From: an uncultured Victivallales bacterium
GTDB taxonomy: Bacteria > Verrucomicrobiota > Lentisphaeria > Oligosphaerales > JAFGRS01
Direction of reading: 5' to 3'
DNA length: 53,157 nucleotides
NCBI GenBank assembly: GCA_903837355.1
Contig: CAILUI010000422.1
Span: 1 to 53,157 of the forward strand
Under the pieces are notes generated by a model. The model searched no databases and was not told the origin of the DNA. It saw only the letters and a list, made by a program, of their open reading frames with translations. Of the stretch, positions 8,194 through 16,073 are shown one piece after another (position 1 is the first letter of the stretch; every line of letters begins with the position of its first letter). Made by a program: the position numbers and the translations under genes.

Positions 8194-8500
8194 CTCCGGC
8201 GAAGCCTGTGTGGTGAGGCTAGATCTCGTCACGGACCGCTGGGTTACGGACGACGATAGGGTTTGCCCCGTCCAGTCTTCACGGCTACCTGAACAACGGC
8301 CAAGGGATGCAGCCAGGGCCCCGATGCTCGCACTCGGTGCTGCCTGGCTTGGCGCGGGGCCAGCTACGGCTCCGCCATGCAGCACCAACCCCTCTGGCAG
8401 TCGCCCGCCGCCCGGCGGGGAACCTTGGCATGCCACACCGCCAAGCGCTCCGGTGCCGGACTCTGATCGGGCGCACGCAGGACCAACAACGTAAGAGGCA
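8194..8500. other. Gap with no convincing gene
   Basis: About 300 bases between two accessory genes. Frames are open on both strands, but composition looks non-coding. I see no strong promoter, hairpin or RNA gene. It may hold the untranslated leader of the downstream gene. Confidence 0.4.
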
Positions 8501-9265
8501 TCAAGGAACACCATTGAGTAATCCCTCGATCTGGGTGGCCAACTTCTGCGCCAACGCGCTCGCCGTCTCTAGGAACCCTCCTAGGTCGGCCAGAGCAAAG
8601 CGTGCCAAGGTATTCCCCTGATGCGTGTTAATGTCGAATCCGATCTGTATTCTGTCGAAATCACTTGTCCCCTTGGCGTGCGTGATGCTCCCCTGGGTCC
8701 GGTTGATGTCGGCGATCACGTTCAGTGTTTCGCTCTGGCCGCCCACTTCGCAGCGCTCCCGGCCCACTGTCCTCGTGTTCCATTCACAGGGAACGTTCTC
8801 AGAGTAGAACGGCACCAACCTGAGGACTCTCGGGCATCGCGCCTGAAGCTGCGGTACTGACTCCTCTGGCATCAGCCCCCTGGTGTTGAAACCAAGGCGG
8901 TTGGCGCGGACATCCACGACCCCACAGAGGCGTTGCGCGATGTCCGTTGCTTCCCGAACGAAATCCACAGTTGTGCACATGCACGTCTTCGGGACGTTGC
9001 TGCGCTGGATCACGACTCTGGCCGGCTCAAAGGCCACGAGCCACGCCATGTCCGGCGTGGCCAACTGGAGCTGTAGGCCGACAACCGGAGCCTGTCCGGG
9101 AATCAGCGATACCTGCTGAGTAGTCATCGGCACAAGGGTCTTGTCGGAGAACGCCTGCAGCAACTTCCCTATGACCTGAGGACTGGGCGGTACGGACCCG
9201 CAGGAAGCGAAGAACACAGCTTGGTAATGCTCGGTGTAGTCAAACACGTCCGCTCTCCCAGCCAT
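8501..9265 (-). CDS. Hypothetical accessory protein with its own promoter
   Basis: The start is set at ATG 9265, because a near-consensus promoter ending at 9299 makes any upstream start impossible. The product has 254 residues and is soluble alpha/beta. Notable segments are HYQAVFFASCGSVPPSPQVI, MAWLVAFEPARVVIQRSNVP, VDVRANRLGFNTRGLMPEES and a helical C-terminus. The layout loosely recalls uncharacterised TIGR04255-type proteins, but I am not sure. No Shine-Dalgarno is visible. It heads the three-gene cassette inserted downstream of the capsid genes. Confidence 0.6.
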   Translation of the reverse strand: MAGRADVFDYTEHYQAVFFASCGSVPPSPQVIGKLLQAFSDKTLVPMTTQQVSLIPGQAPVVGLQLQLATPDMAWLVAFEPARVVIQRSNVPKTCMCTTVDFVREATDIAQRLCGVVDVRANRLGFNTRGLMPEESVPQLQARCPRVLRLVPFYSENVPCEWNTRTVGRERCEVGGQSETLNVIADINRTQGSITHAKGTSDFDRIQIGFDINTHQGNTLARFALADLGGFLETASALAQKLATQIEGLLNGVP

Positions 9266-9298
9266 ATGAGACGACTGCAAGTATGTATGAGCAAGAGC

Positions 9299-9327
9299 AG
9301 TATACCCGAACTGAAGGGAGCTTTCAA
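9299..9327 (-). promoter_or_regulatory. Sigma-70-type promoter of the accessory cassette
   Basis: On the minus strand TTGAAA (9327-9322) and TATACT (9304-9299) are separated by exactly 17 bp. Transcription would begin near 9292, about 27 bases before the ATG at 9265. A cassette with its own host-type promoter can be expressed in the lysogen. Confidence 0.75.
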
Positions 9328-9354
9328 TCACAGTACGCGGCCCTGCAGAAAGGG

Positions 9355-9393
9355 CCCAGGCCACGGGGGCTGGCGAGGCACCCGTGGCCTGGG
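9355..9393 (-). terminator. Strong stem-loop terminator after the capsid genes
   Basis: Perfect 13-bp arms (CCCAGGCCACGGG at 9355-9367 and its complement at 9381-9393) enclose a 13-base loop. On the minus strand the hairpin is followed by CCCTTTCT, a weak T-run. It separates the capsid operon from the accessory cassette promoter just downstream. Confidence 0.65.
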
Positions 9394-9450
9394 GGAGGAC
9401 GGCCGGGGACCGGGAGGAAGCGGTCCCGCGGCCTGCCGGGGGCGAGCCGG

Positions 9451-9651
9451 CTACTTGTTGCGGCGCCCTTTGGGCGCCTGTGGGGGATCGGCGGACGGAT
9501 CTGACGGATCGAGGGGCGCGGGGGGCGCGACGGCATCGGCGGCGCCCAGGGCGATGAGGCGGGCTTCGGCGGCGGGGTCGGCGAGGGTGAGCAGTTCGCC
9601 GGGCGCGACCAGGCGCTCGGGGGTGTGGATGGTGTGTTTGGCGCGGACCAT
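9451..9651 (-). CDS. Small capsid-adjacent protein (DUF7210-like)
   Basis: 66 residues. The N-terminal pattern MVRAKHTIHTPERLVAPGE followed by LLTLADPAAEARLIALGAAD matches the short proteins commonly encoded beside phage capsid genes, in which a beta segment is followed by an Ala-rich helix ending in 'Lhx-G-A-A'. The C-terminus is a Pro/Asp-rich tail, part of which (DPSDPSADPP) is encoded by the interspersed GGATCTGAC repeat at 9492-9511. The role is unknown, probably structural or assembly. Confidence 0.6.
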   Translation of the reverse strand: MVRAKHTIHTPERLVAPGELLTLADPAAEARLIALGAADAVAPPAPLDPSDPSADPPQAPKGRRNK

Positions 9652-9745
9652 CGGCTCTCTCTCTATGCAGCACAGGCGGCCCTACGCAGGGAACCGGCAT
9701 CGCCCGCTGTGGGGGTCAGCCGGCCACCCCTGCATAGGGACTGGA

Positions 9746-10819
9746 CTACGCCTTGACGGTGGCCTTGAGGAAGCCGTTGACGTTGACGGGGACGGGCAGC
9801 GGGGCGCTCTGCAGGAGGACGTGGCGGACGCTGGGGTCTTTCTCGGTCCAGGTCTTGGGGAAGCGCTGGGCCGGGATCATGCCGCCGCCCGCAATGCCGA
9901 GGTCGGCGGCGGCTTCGAGGTCCTGGATGGGGCCGTAGTGCAGCTCGCACTGGGCCTTGGTGGAGCCGAGCAGAAGGGTCTTAGCCGGCATCATGGGAGT
10001 CGAGGCGCCGGCTTCGTTGGTGTAGGTGCGGGAGTCGCACCAAACCTCGACGTAGCAGCCGGGGGCGTTGAGGCGGCCGATGTAGTCGATGCCGGGGACG
10101 ATCTCGCGCGGGGCGATGTTGCCGACGTTGACGTTGAGCAGGTTGAGCAGGGCAAGGATGGTGGTGTTGGCCACGAAATCGGCCGCCAGGTCAGGGGCGA
10201 GGATGAGCACGTCGGGACCGAGGCTGCCATGGGTGCGCAGGAGGTTGGCCCAGGTCTGCAACTGGGAGAGGATCGTGGTGGAGCTGGTGCTCCAGTAGGA
10301 GCCGGTGAGGGCGATGGTGAGGGCGGCGTTGCGCAGGAAGTCGACCTCGCGCACCTTGGTGAGGGTGCCGACGATGTCCTCATAGATCTCGATCTTGCCA
10401 TTGAGGAGGGCGTCGCGCATCATGACCTCCTCGCGGTTGACGCAGGCGTCGTCGAGCTCGCCCAGGTCGCGGGCCAGCACGAGCTGCTCGCGCTCCTGGA
10501 TGGAGCGGGAGGAGAAGATGTCCTCGCCCGGGAGGCGCTTCTGCAGGTCGGCGGCGGTGATGGTGCGCTTGGGCTTGATGTAGCCGGGCTTGACCGAGTA
10601 GGTGGTGAAACCCTCGGCGCGCATGACCTTACCCTCGCGGATCGGGCTGACAAAGGGCGCGATGCGGATGCCGCCGACGCGCACGTCGATGTCGAAGTTC
10701 TCGGACGGGTGGATCTGCGGCGGGCCGCGGAACCAGGTGTTGCGGTAGTGGGTCATGGTCGGCTTGCGCTGGGCAAGGACGCTGATCATGACGCGGAGGT
10801 CGAAGGCGTTCAGGGCCAT
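9746..10819 (-). CDS. Major capsid protein, lambda gpE family
   Basis: The product has 357 residues, close to lambda gpE (341). It begins MALNAFDLRVMISVLAQRKP and contains the family hallmarks: DVRVGGIRIAPFVSP, then the long helical EREQLVLARDLGELDDACVNREEV segment, DVLILAPDLAADF and GIDYIGRLNAPGCYVEVW, ending near HYGPIQDLEAA and FPKTWTEKDPS. It forms the icosahedral shell, matured by the upstream ClpP-type protease and stabilised by the decoration protein immediately before it. The start codon lies below an 85-bp gap containing a short GATC-type repeat. Confidence 0.92.
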   Translation of the reverse strand: MALNAFDLRVMISVLAQRKPTMTHYRNTWFRGPPQIHPSENFDIDVRVGGIRIAPFVSPIREGKVMRAEGFTTYSVKPGYIKPKRTITAADLQKRLPGEDIFSSRSIQEREQLVLARDLGELDDACVNREEVMMRDALLNGKIEIYEDIVGTLTKVREVDFLRNAALTIALTGSYWSTSSTTILSQLQTWANLLRTHGSLGPDVLILAPDLAADFVANTTILALLNLLNVNVGNIAPREIVPGIDYIGRLNAPGCYVEVWCDSRTYTNEAGASTPMMPAKTLLLGSTKAQCELHYGPIQDLEAAADLGIAGGGMIPAQRFPKTWTEKDPSVRHVLLQSAPLPVPVNVNGFLKATVKA

Positions 10820-10841
10820 GGAGGGGACTCCTTTTCGGGAT

Positions 10842-10860
10842 GATCTGACGGATCGGACGG
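10842..10860. repeat. GATCTGACGGATCGGAC interspersed repeat
   Basis: A short minisatellite-like unit in the gap between capsid and decoration genes. Related copies, all in the same orientation, are at 9492-9511 (within a CDS), 11583-11624 and 18521-18548. Confidence 0.75.
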
Positions 10861-10906
10861 GTCTGGCCGACGTGGCCCCGAGTGCGGGCCACGGCAGCCG
10901 TGGGTG

Positions 10907-11563
10907 TTAGACGGTGACGTTGTTGTCGGCGCTGAGGAGGTAGATGTTGAGGGCCTGGAGGGCGGCTTTGACGTCGGCCACGACGGTGTCGGTTGCGAGG
11001 CTGACGGCGCCGGAGTTGAAGCTCCCGGTGAGGTAGATGGTGGCGTAGGCGACGGCGCTGGCGGCGGCGGCATCCTCGGCGAGGACGGCGCAGGGGTTCT
11101 GTGAACCGTCGACGGAGGCCTTGTCGCAGAGCTTGTAGTAGCCGCTGCCGGCCGCGGCGGTGACGGTGATGGTGAAGCCGTCTCCGGAGGCGAAGTCGGT
11201 GGCGTCGGCGATGGTGAAAGTGAGGCCCCCGGCGGTGTTCTCGACGGCGCCGGTCACGACGCCAATCACGATGCCATCGGGGTCGGTGAACAGGAACTTG
11301 CCCGCGTTCGTGCCGGGCTCGATGCAGATGAGCTTGTAGACGCCGGCTTTGGTCCCGGCGGCGACGGCAGGAGCGGCGGTGATGGCGCCGGAGCCGCCGG
11401 TGTTGCCGGCGATGGCGGCGCCAACTGCCGACAGGGCACCAAGGGTGATCTTGCCGAGGATGGCGCCGGCCGTGAGGTTGGCACCGGCGACGATGGTGGC
11501 TTTGGTGGTCTGGCGCGGGAAGTCCCCCGCGATCAGGTTGGGGTAGCTGAGGGTCTCGGACAT
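10907..11563 (-). CDS. Head decoration protein, lambda gpD-like
   Basis: 218 residues. The N-terminal MSETLSYPNLIAGDFPRQTT and TKATIVAGANLTAGAILGKI pattern is diagnostic of the HDPD decoration family (lambda gpD), whose trimers bolt the expanded capsid. It is about twice the length of gpD. The middle (GLTFTIADATDFASGDGFTI) looks like an inserted beta domain and the C-terminal part (YATIYLTGSFNSGAV) completes the gpD-like fold. It lies immediately upstream of the capsid gene, as in lambda. Confidence 0.85.
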   Translation of the reverse strand: MSETLSYPNLIAGDFPRQTTKATIVAGANLTAGAILGKITLGALSAVGAAIAGNTGGSGAITAAPAVAAGTKAGVYKLICIEPGTNAGKFLFTDPDGIVIGVVTGAVENTAGGLTFTIADATDFASGDGFTITVTAAAGSGYYKLCDKASVDGSQNPCAVLAEDAAAASAVAYATIYLTGSFNSGAVSLATDTVVADVKAALQALNIYLLSADNNVTV

Positions 11564-11582
11564 GGGCGGGGGCTCCTCTACT

Positions 11583-11624
11583 GATCTGACGGATCGGACC
11601 GATCTGGCGGATCGGACGGATCGG
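11583..11624. repeat. GATCTGACGGATCGGAC interspersed repeat, four units
   Basis: Four imperfect 10-bp units of the GGATCxGAC type fill the gap between the decoration and protease genes. This is the longest array of this family in the window. Confidence 0.8.
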
Positions 11625-11629
11625 GGTGG

Positions 11630-12910
11630 TTACTGGGCGTTGGCGGCGGCGACGAGGCCTTTGAGCTTCTCGGCATCGGCCTTGGCTTCGGCAGCGGCGG
11701 CGGCCTGGGCGGCGGCGGACTTCGGGTCGGCCGGGGGGTTCTTGGGATCGCTGGCGGCGAGGGGATCGGCGAGGCCGGCCTTGGCGGTGGCCAGGGCGTC
11801 CTTGGCGGTCTTGGCCTCGGCGCGGGCCTGGTCGCGCTCGGTGGCGAGGGTGGTGAGCTGACCCTGGGCCGTGGCGAGGGCGGCGGCCTGGGCCTCGGAG
11901 CCCTGCTCGAGGGCGGCGGCGTACTCCATGTCGCCGGTGATCGCCGCGAAGGCGAAGTCGGCGCCGAAGCGCGCCTTGAGGGTGGTGGCTTGCGCGGCGG
12001 TGATCTTCACTGGCTGTGCTCCTGTTGGGTGCTGCGCACGGCTGGTACTGGCGGCCACACCGGCCGCACCTGTTACCTGTGAGGCACTTTGTTCGGAGGC
12101 GGGGAACGCCGCTCTTCCGAGCGGCTCATGGGCCGAACCGGAGTTCGGCGTTCCCAGGGCGCCGGGGAGCGGCGGCAGGTGGGCGGCGGCTACGGCGTCG
12201 GCCAGGTCGGCGCCGGGGACGGCGACTGAGGCGGCCGCGGCCACGGGCTCGAAGATCTCGTCAACCAGGCCCAGCTCTTTGGCGTGGTCGGCGGTCATCC
12301 AGCGGCCGTTGCCGTTGTCTTCGTTCATGACCGCCCACACGTCAGCCTCTTTGGCGCCGCTGCGCTTGGCGTAGATGGCGGACATCTGGCGGTCGAGGGT
12401 CTCGTAGCCGTCGGCCGCGGCGCGCAACTCGACGGCGTTGGCGGCATTGGCGTAGCCGTAAGGGGGCCCGGACCGGTGGATGAGGTAGAGGGCGTTGGCG
12501 CTGATCTGGCGGACGCGGCCGGCCTGGGCCACAACGGTGGCGGCGCTCGCGGTCATGCCAATCACGCGCGTGGTGACTTTACCGGGGAACTGCGCCAGGT
12601 AGTCGTGGATGGCGATGGCGTGCTGGAAGCTGCCGCCGAGGCTGTTGATCTCGACGGTGATCTCGGCCGCCCCGAGCCCGGCCAGGGCGGAGAGCTCTTT
12701 GCGGACCTCCTCCTTGAGCAGGCGGCGCCCCTCTTTCATGCTGTCGGCGGCGTAGTCCCATTGACCGATGGGACCATTGAGGAGGATGTCGGCCTTATAC
12801 CCCTTCACGCCCGTGCCGGTGCTGCGCACGGCTGGTACTGCGGAGTCCGCAGCGGCTTCAGCCAGTGTGATGGTCATCCAGGGGCTGCGGTGGTAGAGAG
12901 TGGGGTTCAT
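11630..12910 (-). CDS. Prohead protease (ClpP-type) fused to a scaffold domain
   Basis: The start at ATG 12910 overlaps the portal stop (ATGA). The product has 426 residues. The protease domain (about 25-225) has the ClpP layout: NSLGGSFQHAIAIHDYL, catalytic Ser122 in GMTASAATVV, His145 in LYLIHRSG, and a probable Asp217 in GLVDEI. Residues about 300-426 are an Ala-rich coiled coil (TLATERDQARAEAKTAKDAL) typical of an internal scaffold, as in lambda C/Nu3. The linker between them is encoded largely by interspersed repeats (12028-12158), and a second copy of one repeat lies near the N-terminus (12818-12840). The protease trims the scaffold during head maturation. Confidence 0.88.
   Translation of the reverse strand: MNPTLYHRSPWMTITLAEAAADSAVPAVRSTGTGVKGYKADILLNGPIGQWDYAADSMKEGRRLLKEEVRKELSALAGLGAAEITVEINSLGGSFQHAIAIHDYLAQFPGKVTTRVIGMTASAATVVAQAGRVRQISANALYLIHRSGPPYGYANAANAVELRAAADGYETLDRQMSAIYAKRSGAKEADVWAVMNEDNGNGRWMTADHAKELGLVDEIFEPVAAAASVAVPGADLADAVAAAHLPPLPGALGTPNSGSAHEPLGRAAFPASEQSASQVTGAAGVAASTSRAQHPTGAQPVKITAAQATTLKARFGADFAFAAITGDMEYAAALEQGSEAQAAALATAQGQLTTLATERDQARAEAKTAKDALATAKAGLADPLAASDPKNPPADPKSAAAQAAAAAEAKADAEKLKGLVAAANAQ
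12028..12158. repeat. Composite of three interspersed repeats inside the protease gene
   Basis: From left to right: a 23-bp element containing GCTGCGCACGGCTGG (12028-12050, identical copy at 12818-12840 in the same gene but another reading frame), a CCGAACAAA/GTAACAG-type element (about 12068-12098), and a palindromic GGGAACGCC element (12101-12158). Together they encode the linker between protease and scaffold domains. Confidence 0.85.
12818..12840. repeat. Second copy of the 23-bp GCTGCGCACGGCTGG repeat
   Basis: Identical over 23 bp to 12028-12050. The 790-bp offset is not a multiple of three, so the two copies are read in different frames (giving PAVRSTG here and TSRAQHP there). A shorter copy lies at 35613-35627. 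Confidence 0.85.
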
Positions 12911-14451
12911 AGGGTGGGCTTCGCTCCCTGCTCCAGTTCGCTGAGGAGTTTGACGCCGGGGGTGGAGGTGGCCAGGATGGGGAGCTTGGCGACCTTCATC
13001 TTGTCGATCTCGGTCTGGCGCTGGCCGATGATGCGGGTGAGGACGCGGCCCTGGTGCTGGCACCAGGACTCCCAGGTGTCGACGTTGGACTCGACTTTCA
13101 TCCGGTGGAGCTGGAAGGCTTTGAGTTCGTCGACTTCGATGGGGGGCGGGAGGGTGGTCTCGTGGGTGAGGGGGTCGCGATCGAGGCCGGCCGGGATCTT
13201 GACCAGGCCTTCGTCGATGAAGCGGCGGGCTTGCCAGAGGTAGGTCCAGCGTACGAGGGCGCGCACGAGCATGAAGGTGTTCAGGAACTGGCGGCGGCCC
13301 ATGCTGGCGCTCATCTGGTTGCCGTAGTAGTTGGCGCGGGTCCAGTCGAGCAGGACGAACTCCAGGGGCAGGCCTGCGGAGATGCCGACCATGCGACAGA
13401 TGAGGCGGAAGAAGGTCTCGAAGTCGGTGCCGGGACTCTTGGGGTCGATGGTGGCGATGTCCTCATCATTGTTGAGGGTGATCCCCATGCCGGCAAACAG
13501 CTCGATGTCGGGGCGGGTAGAGGTGGTCTGGCGGGCGCCCTCGGTTTCGGCGAGGCTGTTTCCGGAGCCGAGTCGGGAGAGCGGGCCGGTGGCCTTTTCC
13601 TTACTCTTCTTGATGGCGATGCCGAAGACGGCGGCCATCTTCTCCTGGAAGGCGCGATACTGGAGAATGGACTCGGCGCGGCGCATGTGTGGGAAGGCAG
13701 CCAGGAAGCGGGAGACGCCGCGGTAGTTGTCGAGGTCGTAACGGGCGGGGTCGAAGCCGAAGAGGCCGAAGTCGGCCGGGATGTAGCGGAAGCTGTCCTG
13801 CACAAGGGTGGAGGAGCCGGTCAGGCGGCCGACGTACCAGCCGCGCGGGGTGACGCCCTCGCCGGTGTAGACGCCCTGGTGGATCTGAGTGCCTTCGTAC
13901 ATGCCGTGGCTGAGGGGGGTGGCGAGGCGGTTGGCGCTGAGGCCCTGGATGCGGCCGCCGTTGGCGTCGGCCACGCGCACGGTGAGGTTGTCGCCGTGCC
14001 CGAGGAGAGTCTTGAGCCAGGGGCGCTGGAACTGCCAGAAGCTGAGCCCGCGGACCTCGGCGGTCTCGGCCCAGTCGTCGAAGCGGCGGGAGAGCTCGCC
14101 ATCCAGGACATCGTTGCCGGTCTGGGGTACGGGGCGGATCCCGGCGGCGGGGATGACGTTGCAGCAGTACTGGTCGACCATGGCGCAGAGGAGCGGGTTC
14201 TCGTGCACCAGGGAGTCGAAGAGGCTGATCATCTGCAGGCGGTCCCACCAGGGCAGGCGTTCGTCGAGGCTGCCCTGGCCGGTGGGGACGGGCCCTACGG
14301 CGCGGTCGTGCTGCAGGGGGGCAAACTTGGCCATGGCGTCCATCTGCAGGCGCGCGACGTAGCGGTCGCGTCCCCAGCCGGGGAAGAGCGCCGCGATGGC
14401 GGCGTCGGTGCGCTGGCCGAGACGTTTGAGGCGGGGGCTGGCTTCAGCCAT
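12907..14451 (-). CDS. Portal protein, lambda gpB family
   Basis: The start at ATG 14451 (MAEASPRLKRLGQR) is preceded by a purine-rich site; longer versions are low-complexity. The product has 514 residues. Family features include LVHENPLLCAMVDQYCCNVI, RPVPQTGNDVLDGELSRRFD, FGFDPARYDLDNYRGVSRF, ESILQYRAFQEKMAAVFGIA and the conserved FVLLDWTRANYYGNQMSASM. The dodecameric portal is the DNA gate and terminase docking site. It overlaps both neighbours by a few bases, so the head genes are translationally coupled. Confidence 0.92.
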   Translation of the reverse strand: MAEASPRLKRLGQRTDAAIAALFPGWGRDRYVARLQMDAMAKFAPLQHDRAVGPVPTGQGSLDERLPWWDRLQMISLFDSLVHENPLLCAMVDQYCCNVIPAAGIRPVPQTGNDVLDGELSRRFDDWAETAEVRGLSFWQFQRPWLKTLLGHGDNLTVRVADANGGRIQGLSANRLATPLSHGMYEGTQIHQGVYTGEGVTPRGWYVGRLTGSSTLVQDSFRYIPADFGLFGFDPARYDLDNYRGVSRFLAAFPHMRRAESILQYRAFQEKMAAVFGIAIKKSKEKATGPLSRLGSGNSLAETEGARQTTSTRPDIELFAGMGITLNNDEDIATIDPKSPGTDFETFFRLICRMVGISAGLPLEFVLLDWTRANYYGNQMSASMGRRQFLNTFMLVRALVRWTYLWQARRFIDEGLVKIPAGLDRDPLTHETTLPPPIEVDELKAFQLHRMKVESNVDTWESWCQHQGRVLTRIIGQRQTEIDKMKVAKLPILATSTPGVKLLSELEQGAKPTL

Positions 14452-14665
14452 TGAAGGAGGCCTCCCAAGCGCCGCGGCCGTCAGTTCCGGCAGCTTCGGC
14501 CATGCGCAAGACGACTTCGGCGCGGAAGGTCCGCAGCTCCCCCAGGCCGGTGTAGTGGAATTGCTGGCCGTTGACGGTGACGAACTTGGCGCCCCGAATG
14601 AGGCGCAGGATGGCGGCATCGATCTCCGCCAGGAGTTCGGTATCGGTCAGGACGGTTTCGGCCAT
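14444..14665 (-). CDS. Head-tail joining protein, gpW-like
   Basis: 73 residues starting MAETVLTDTELLAEIDAAIL. Two helices flank the short beta hairpin KFVTVNGQQFHYTGLGEL, matching the gpW layout (helix, 'G-x-x-x-v-x-v...G-r-x-x-x-Y', then 'L-x-x-L'). gpW plugs the portal after packaging. It overlaps the portal start by 8 bases and is the first gene of the leftward head operon. In lambda it directly follows the large terminase, but here a plus-strand island intervenes. Confidence 0.75.
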   Translation of the reverse strand: MAETVLTDTELLAEIDAAILRLIRGAKFVTVNGQQFHYTGLGELRTFRAEVVLRMAEAAGTDGRGAWEASFNG

Positions 14666-14683
14666 GGGCTGTCGCGCTCCCGC

Positions 14684-14778
14684 TGTTACAGGGAGCGGCC
14701 TTTGTTCGGGTCTTGCAGACGGCGGGTATTGCAGGCGGGGCGTGTAGCATGTACCGTGCTCATAAGACGTGCTACACG
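14684..14778. repeat. Composite repeat: CCGAACAAA element, GTCTTGCAGACGGCGG, and 12-bp-arm palindrome
   Basis: Hairpin GCTCCC/GGGAGC plus TTTGTTCGG (14684-14709) is followed by the 16-bp GTCTTGCAGACGGCGG unit (14710-14725). Next comes an inverted repeat with arms CGTGTAGCATGT (14741-14752) and ACGTGCTACACG (14767-14778), a 14-base loop and one mismatch. The palindrome recurs at 35153-35192 with the same loop length. This is the divergent space between the head operon and the plus-strand island, so regulatory use is plausible. Confidence 0.8.
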
Positions 14779-14850
14779 GGAGTGGATGCCCGAAGGCGAC
14801 AGCGAGGGCGGTGGGTGATCCACACCCATCGCGCGAGGAGGGGGACTGTG

Positions 14851-16068
14851 ATGGATGGCGATAGACTGCATCCGGAGGCAAGGAGGCTCGTCGAGGATGC
14901 ATTGCGCGCCGCTTTGTGGCGCTGGGCGACAAGGATGGCGGCCGGAGCCGGCGTGCTCGGCGTTATGGGTGTTGGGGTATGGTACAGCGTCGTCAAGACA
15001 GCTCGGGAAGCCGCGGTGAATGCTGCAGTCGTCGAGGCCCAGGCGCAGTCCGCAGAGACCTTCAGGCAGACCGTCCAGGCGCTGGCGCAACAGCACGCGA
15101 TGGCGATGATCGATGTCGGGAGGGTTCGGAGAGAGCTGGAGGAGATCGCGAGAGAGATGGAGGAGGCCAGGACCGAGGCCGCGGCCATACGAAAGGAGCA
15201 GGAGTCAGTGACCGCGGCGGCAAAGGAGGCGGCGGAGAAGGCCAAGGCAGAGGCACTGGCAATCCTCGATCAGGTATCAGCCACCCGCGGCAGTGCTGAA
15301 GCCATGGGCAAACGTCTGGCGGAACTGGACAAGACTACAAAGGAGTTGAGTGAGAGGGTGCTGGGGGACGGGGTGCGCAGCCTCCAGGCTTTCCTTGATC
15401 GTATCGGGACGGACTCACGACTGAAGGATGTGGCCGACCTGGCACGAAGGGTTGATGGCATTGGGGCGTGGCTGGACGCCTCCAGTGGACAGATCAAGTG
15501 CACCAGTCTCGCGGTGCAGCAGGCTGGAACTAGTGCGCCGCTCGTGCGGCTTGGTTCGACCGCGTCGGGCGGGGGGCTGGTCGATGTACTCGACGCAAAG
15601 GGCCGTCTGCGACTCCGTTCCGGTGCAACCGGAAACGACGGGGAGGGCCTCATAGCTGCTTACCGGTCGGAGGGCGGGGTTTCGTGCCTCCTGGCGCAGG
15701 ACAGCGGGGACGGCCCTGGCAGGATGGCCCTGTACGGGACCGGCGGAAGCATCATTGCCCACATTGGGTCGATGGGTGTCGATTCCGTGGGACTGCAGGT
15801 GTGTGATCCATCCGGCCTGATCGGCGCTCAGTTGCTCACTACGCGCAGTGCGTCGGCATCTTGCGGTGAAGCGGAGTTCAGACGGGATGGAAGCCGGTAC
15901 CTGTCCATAGGTCTTGGCGCCGGCGATAGTAGCTCGGGGGTATGGATATACCGTAAGGGCGTGGAGAACCATGTCGCTACGCTGCAGGATCATCCAGACG
16001 GCGGGGTGGTCATGCTGCGGAACCCGAGGACCGGCCTGGAGCGTAGCCTTTCAGCACAGCAGAAGTGA
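14851..16068 (+). CDS. Membrane-anchored coiled-coil protein of the phage island
   Basis: The start at ATG 14851 is supported by GAGGAGGGGGA about 6 bases upstream. The product has 405 residues. A single membrane segment at about 26-48 (MAAGAGVLGVMGVGVWYSVV) is followed by a long coiled coil (about 50-170, rich in Glu/Ala/Arg). A C-terminal beta-rich domain (about 200-400) has repeated short Gly/Ser strands (LVRLGSTASGGGLVDVL, RMALYGTGGSIIAHIG), possibly a beta-helix or filament-type stalk. Its stop overlaps a possible start of the methyltransferase gene, so the two are probably coupled. It is transcribed against all surrounding head genes. No known family recognised. Confidence 0.7.
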   Translation: MDGDRLHPEARRLVEDALRAALWRWATRMAAGAGVLGVMGVGVWYSVVKTAREAAVNAAVVEAQAQSAETFRQTVQALAQQHAMAMIDVGRVRRELEEIAREMEEARTEAAAIRKEQESVTAAAKEAAEKAKAEALAILDQVSATRGSAEAMGKRLAELDKTTKELSERVLGDGVRSLQAFLDRIGTDSRLKDVADLARRVDGIGAWLDASSGQIKCTSLAVQQAGTSAPLVRLGSTASGGGLVDVLDAKGRLRLRSGATGNDGEGLIAAYRSEGGVSCLLAQDSGDGPGRMALYGTGGSIIAHIGSMGVDSVGLQVCDPSGLIGAQLLTTRSASASCGEAEFRRDGSRYLSIGLGAGDSSSGVWIYRKGVENHVATLQDHPDGGVVMLRNPRTGLERSLSAQQK

Positions 16069-16073
16069 CGGCC

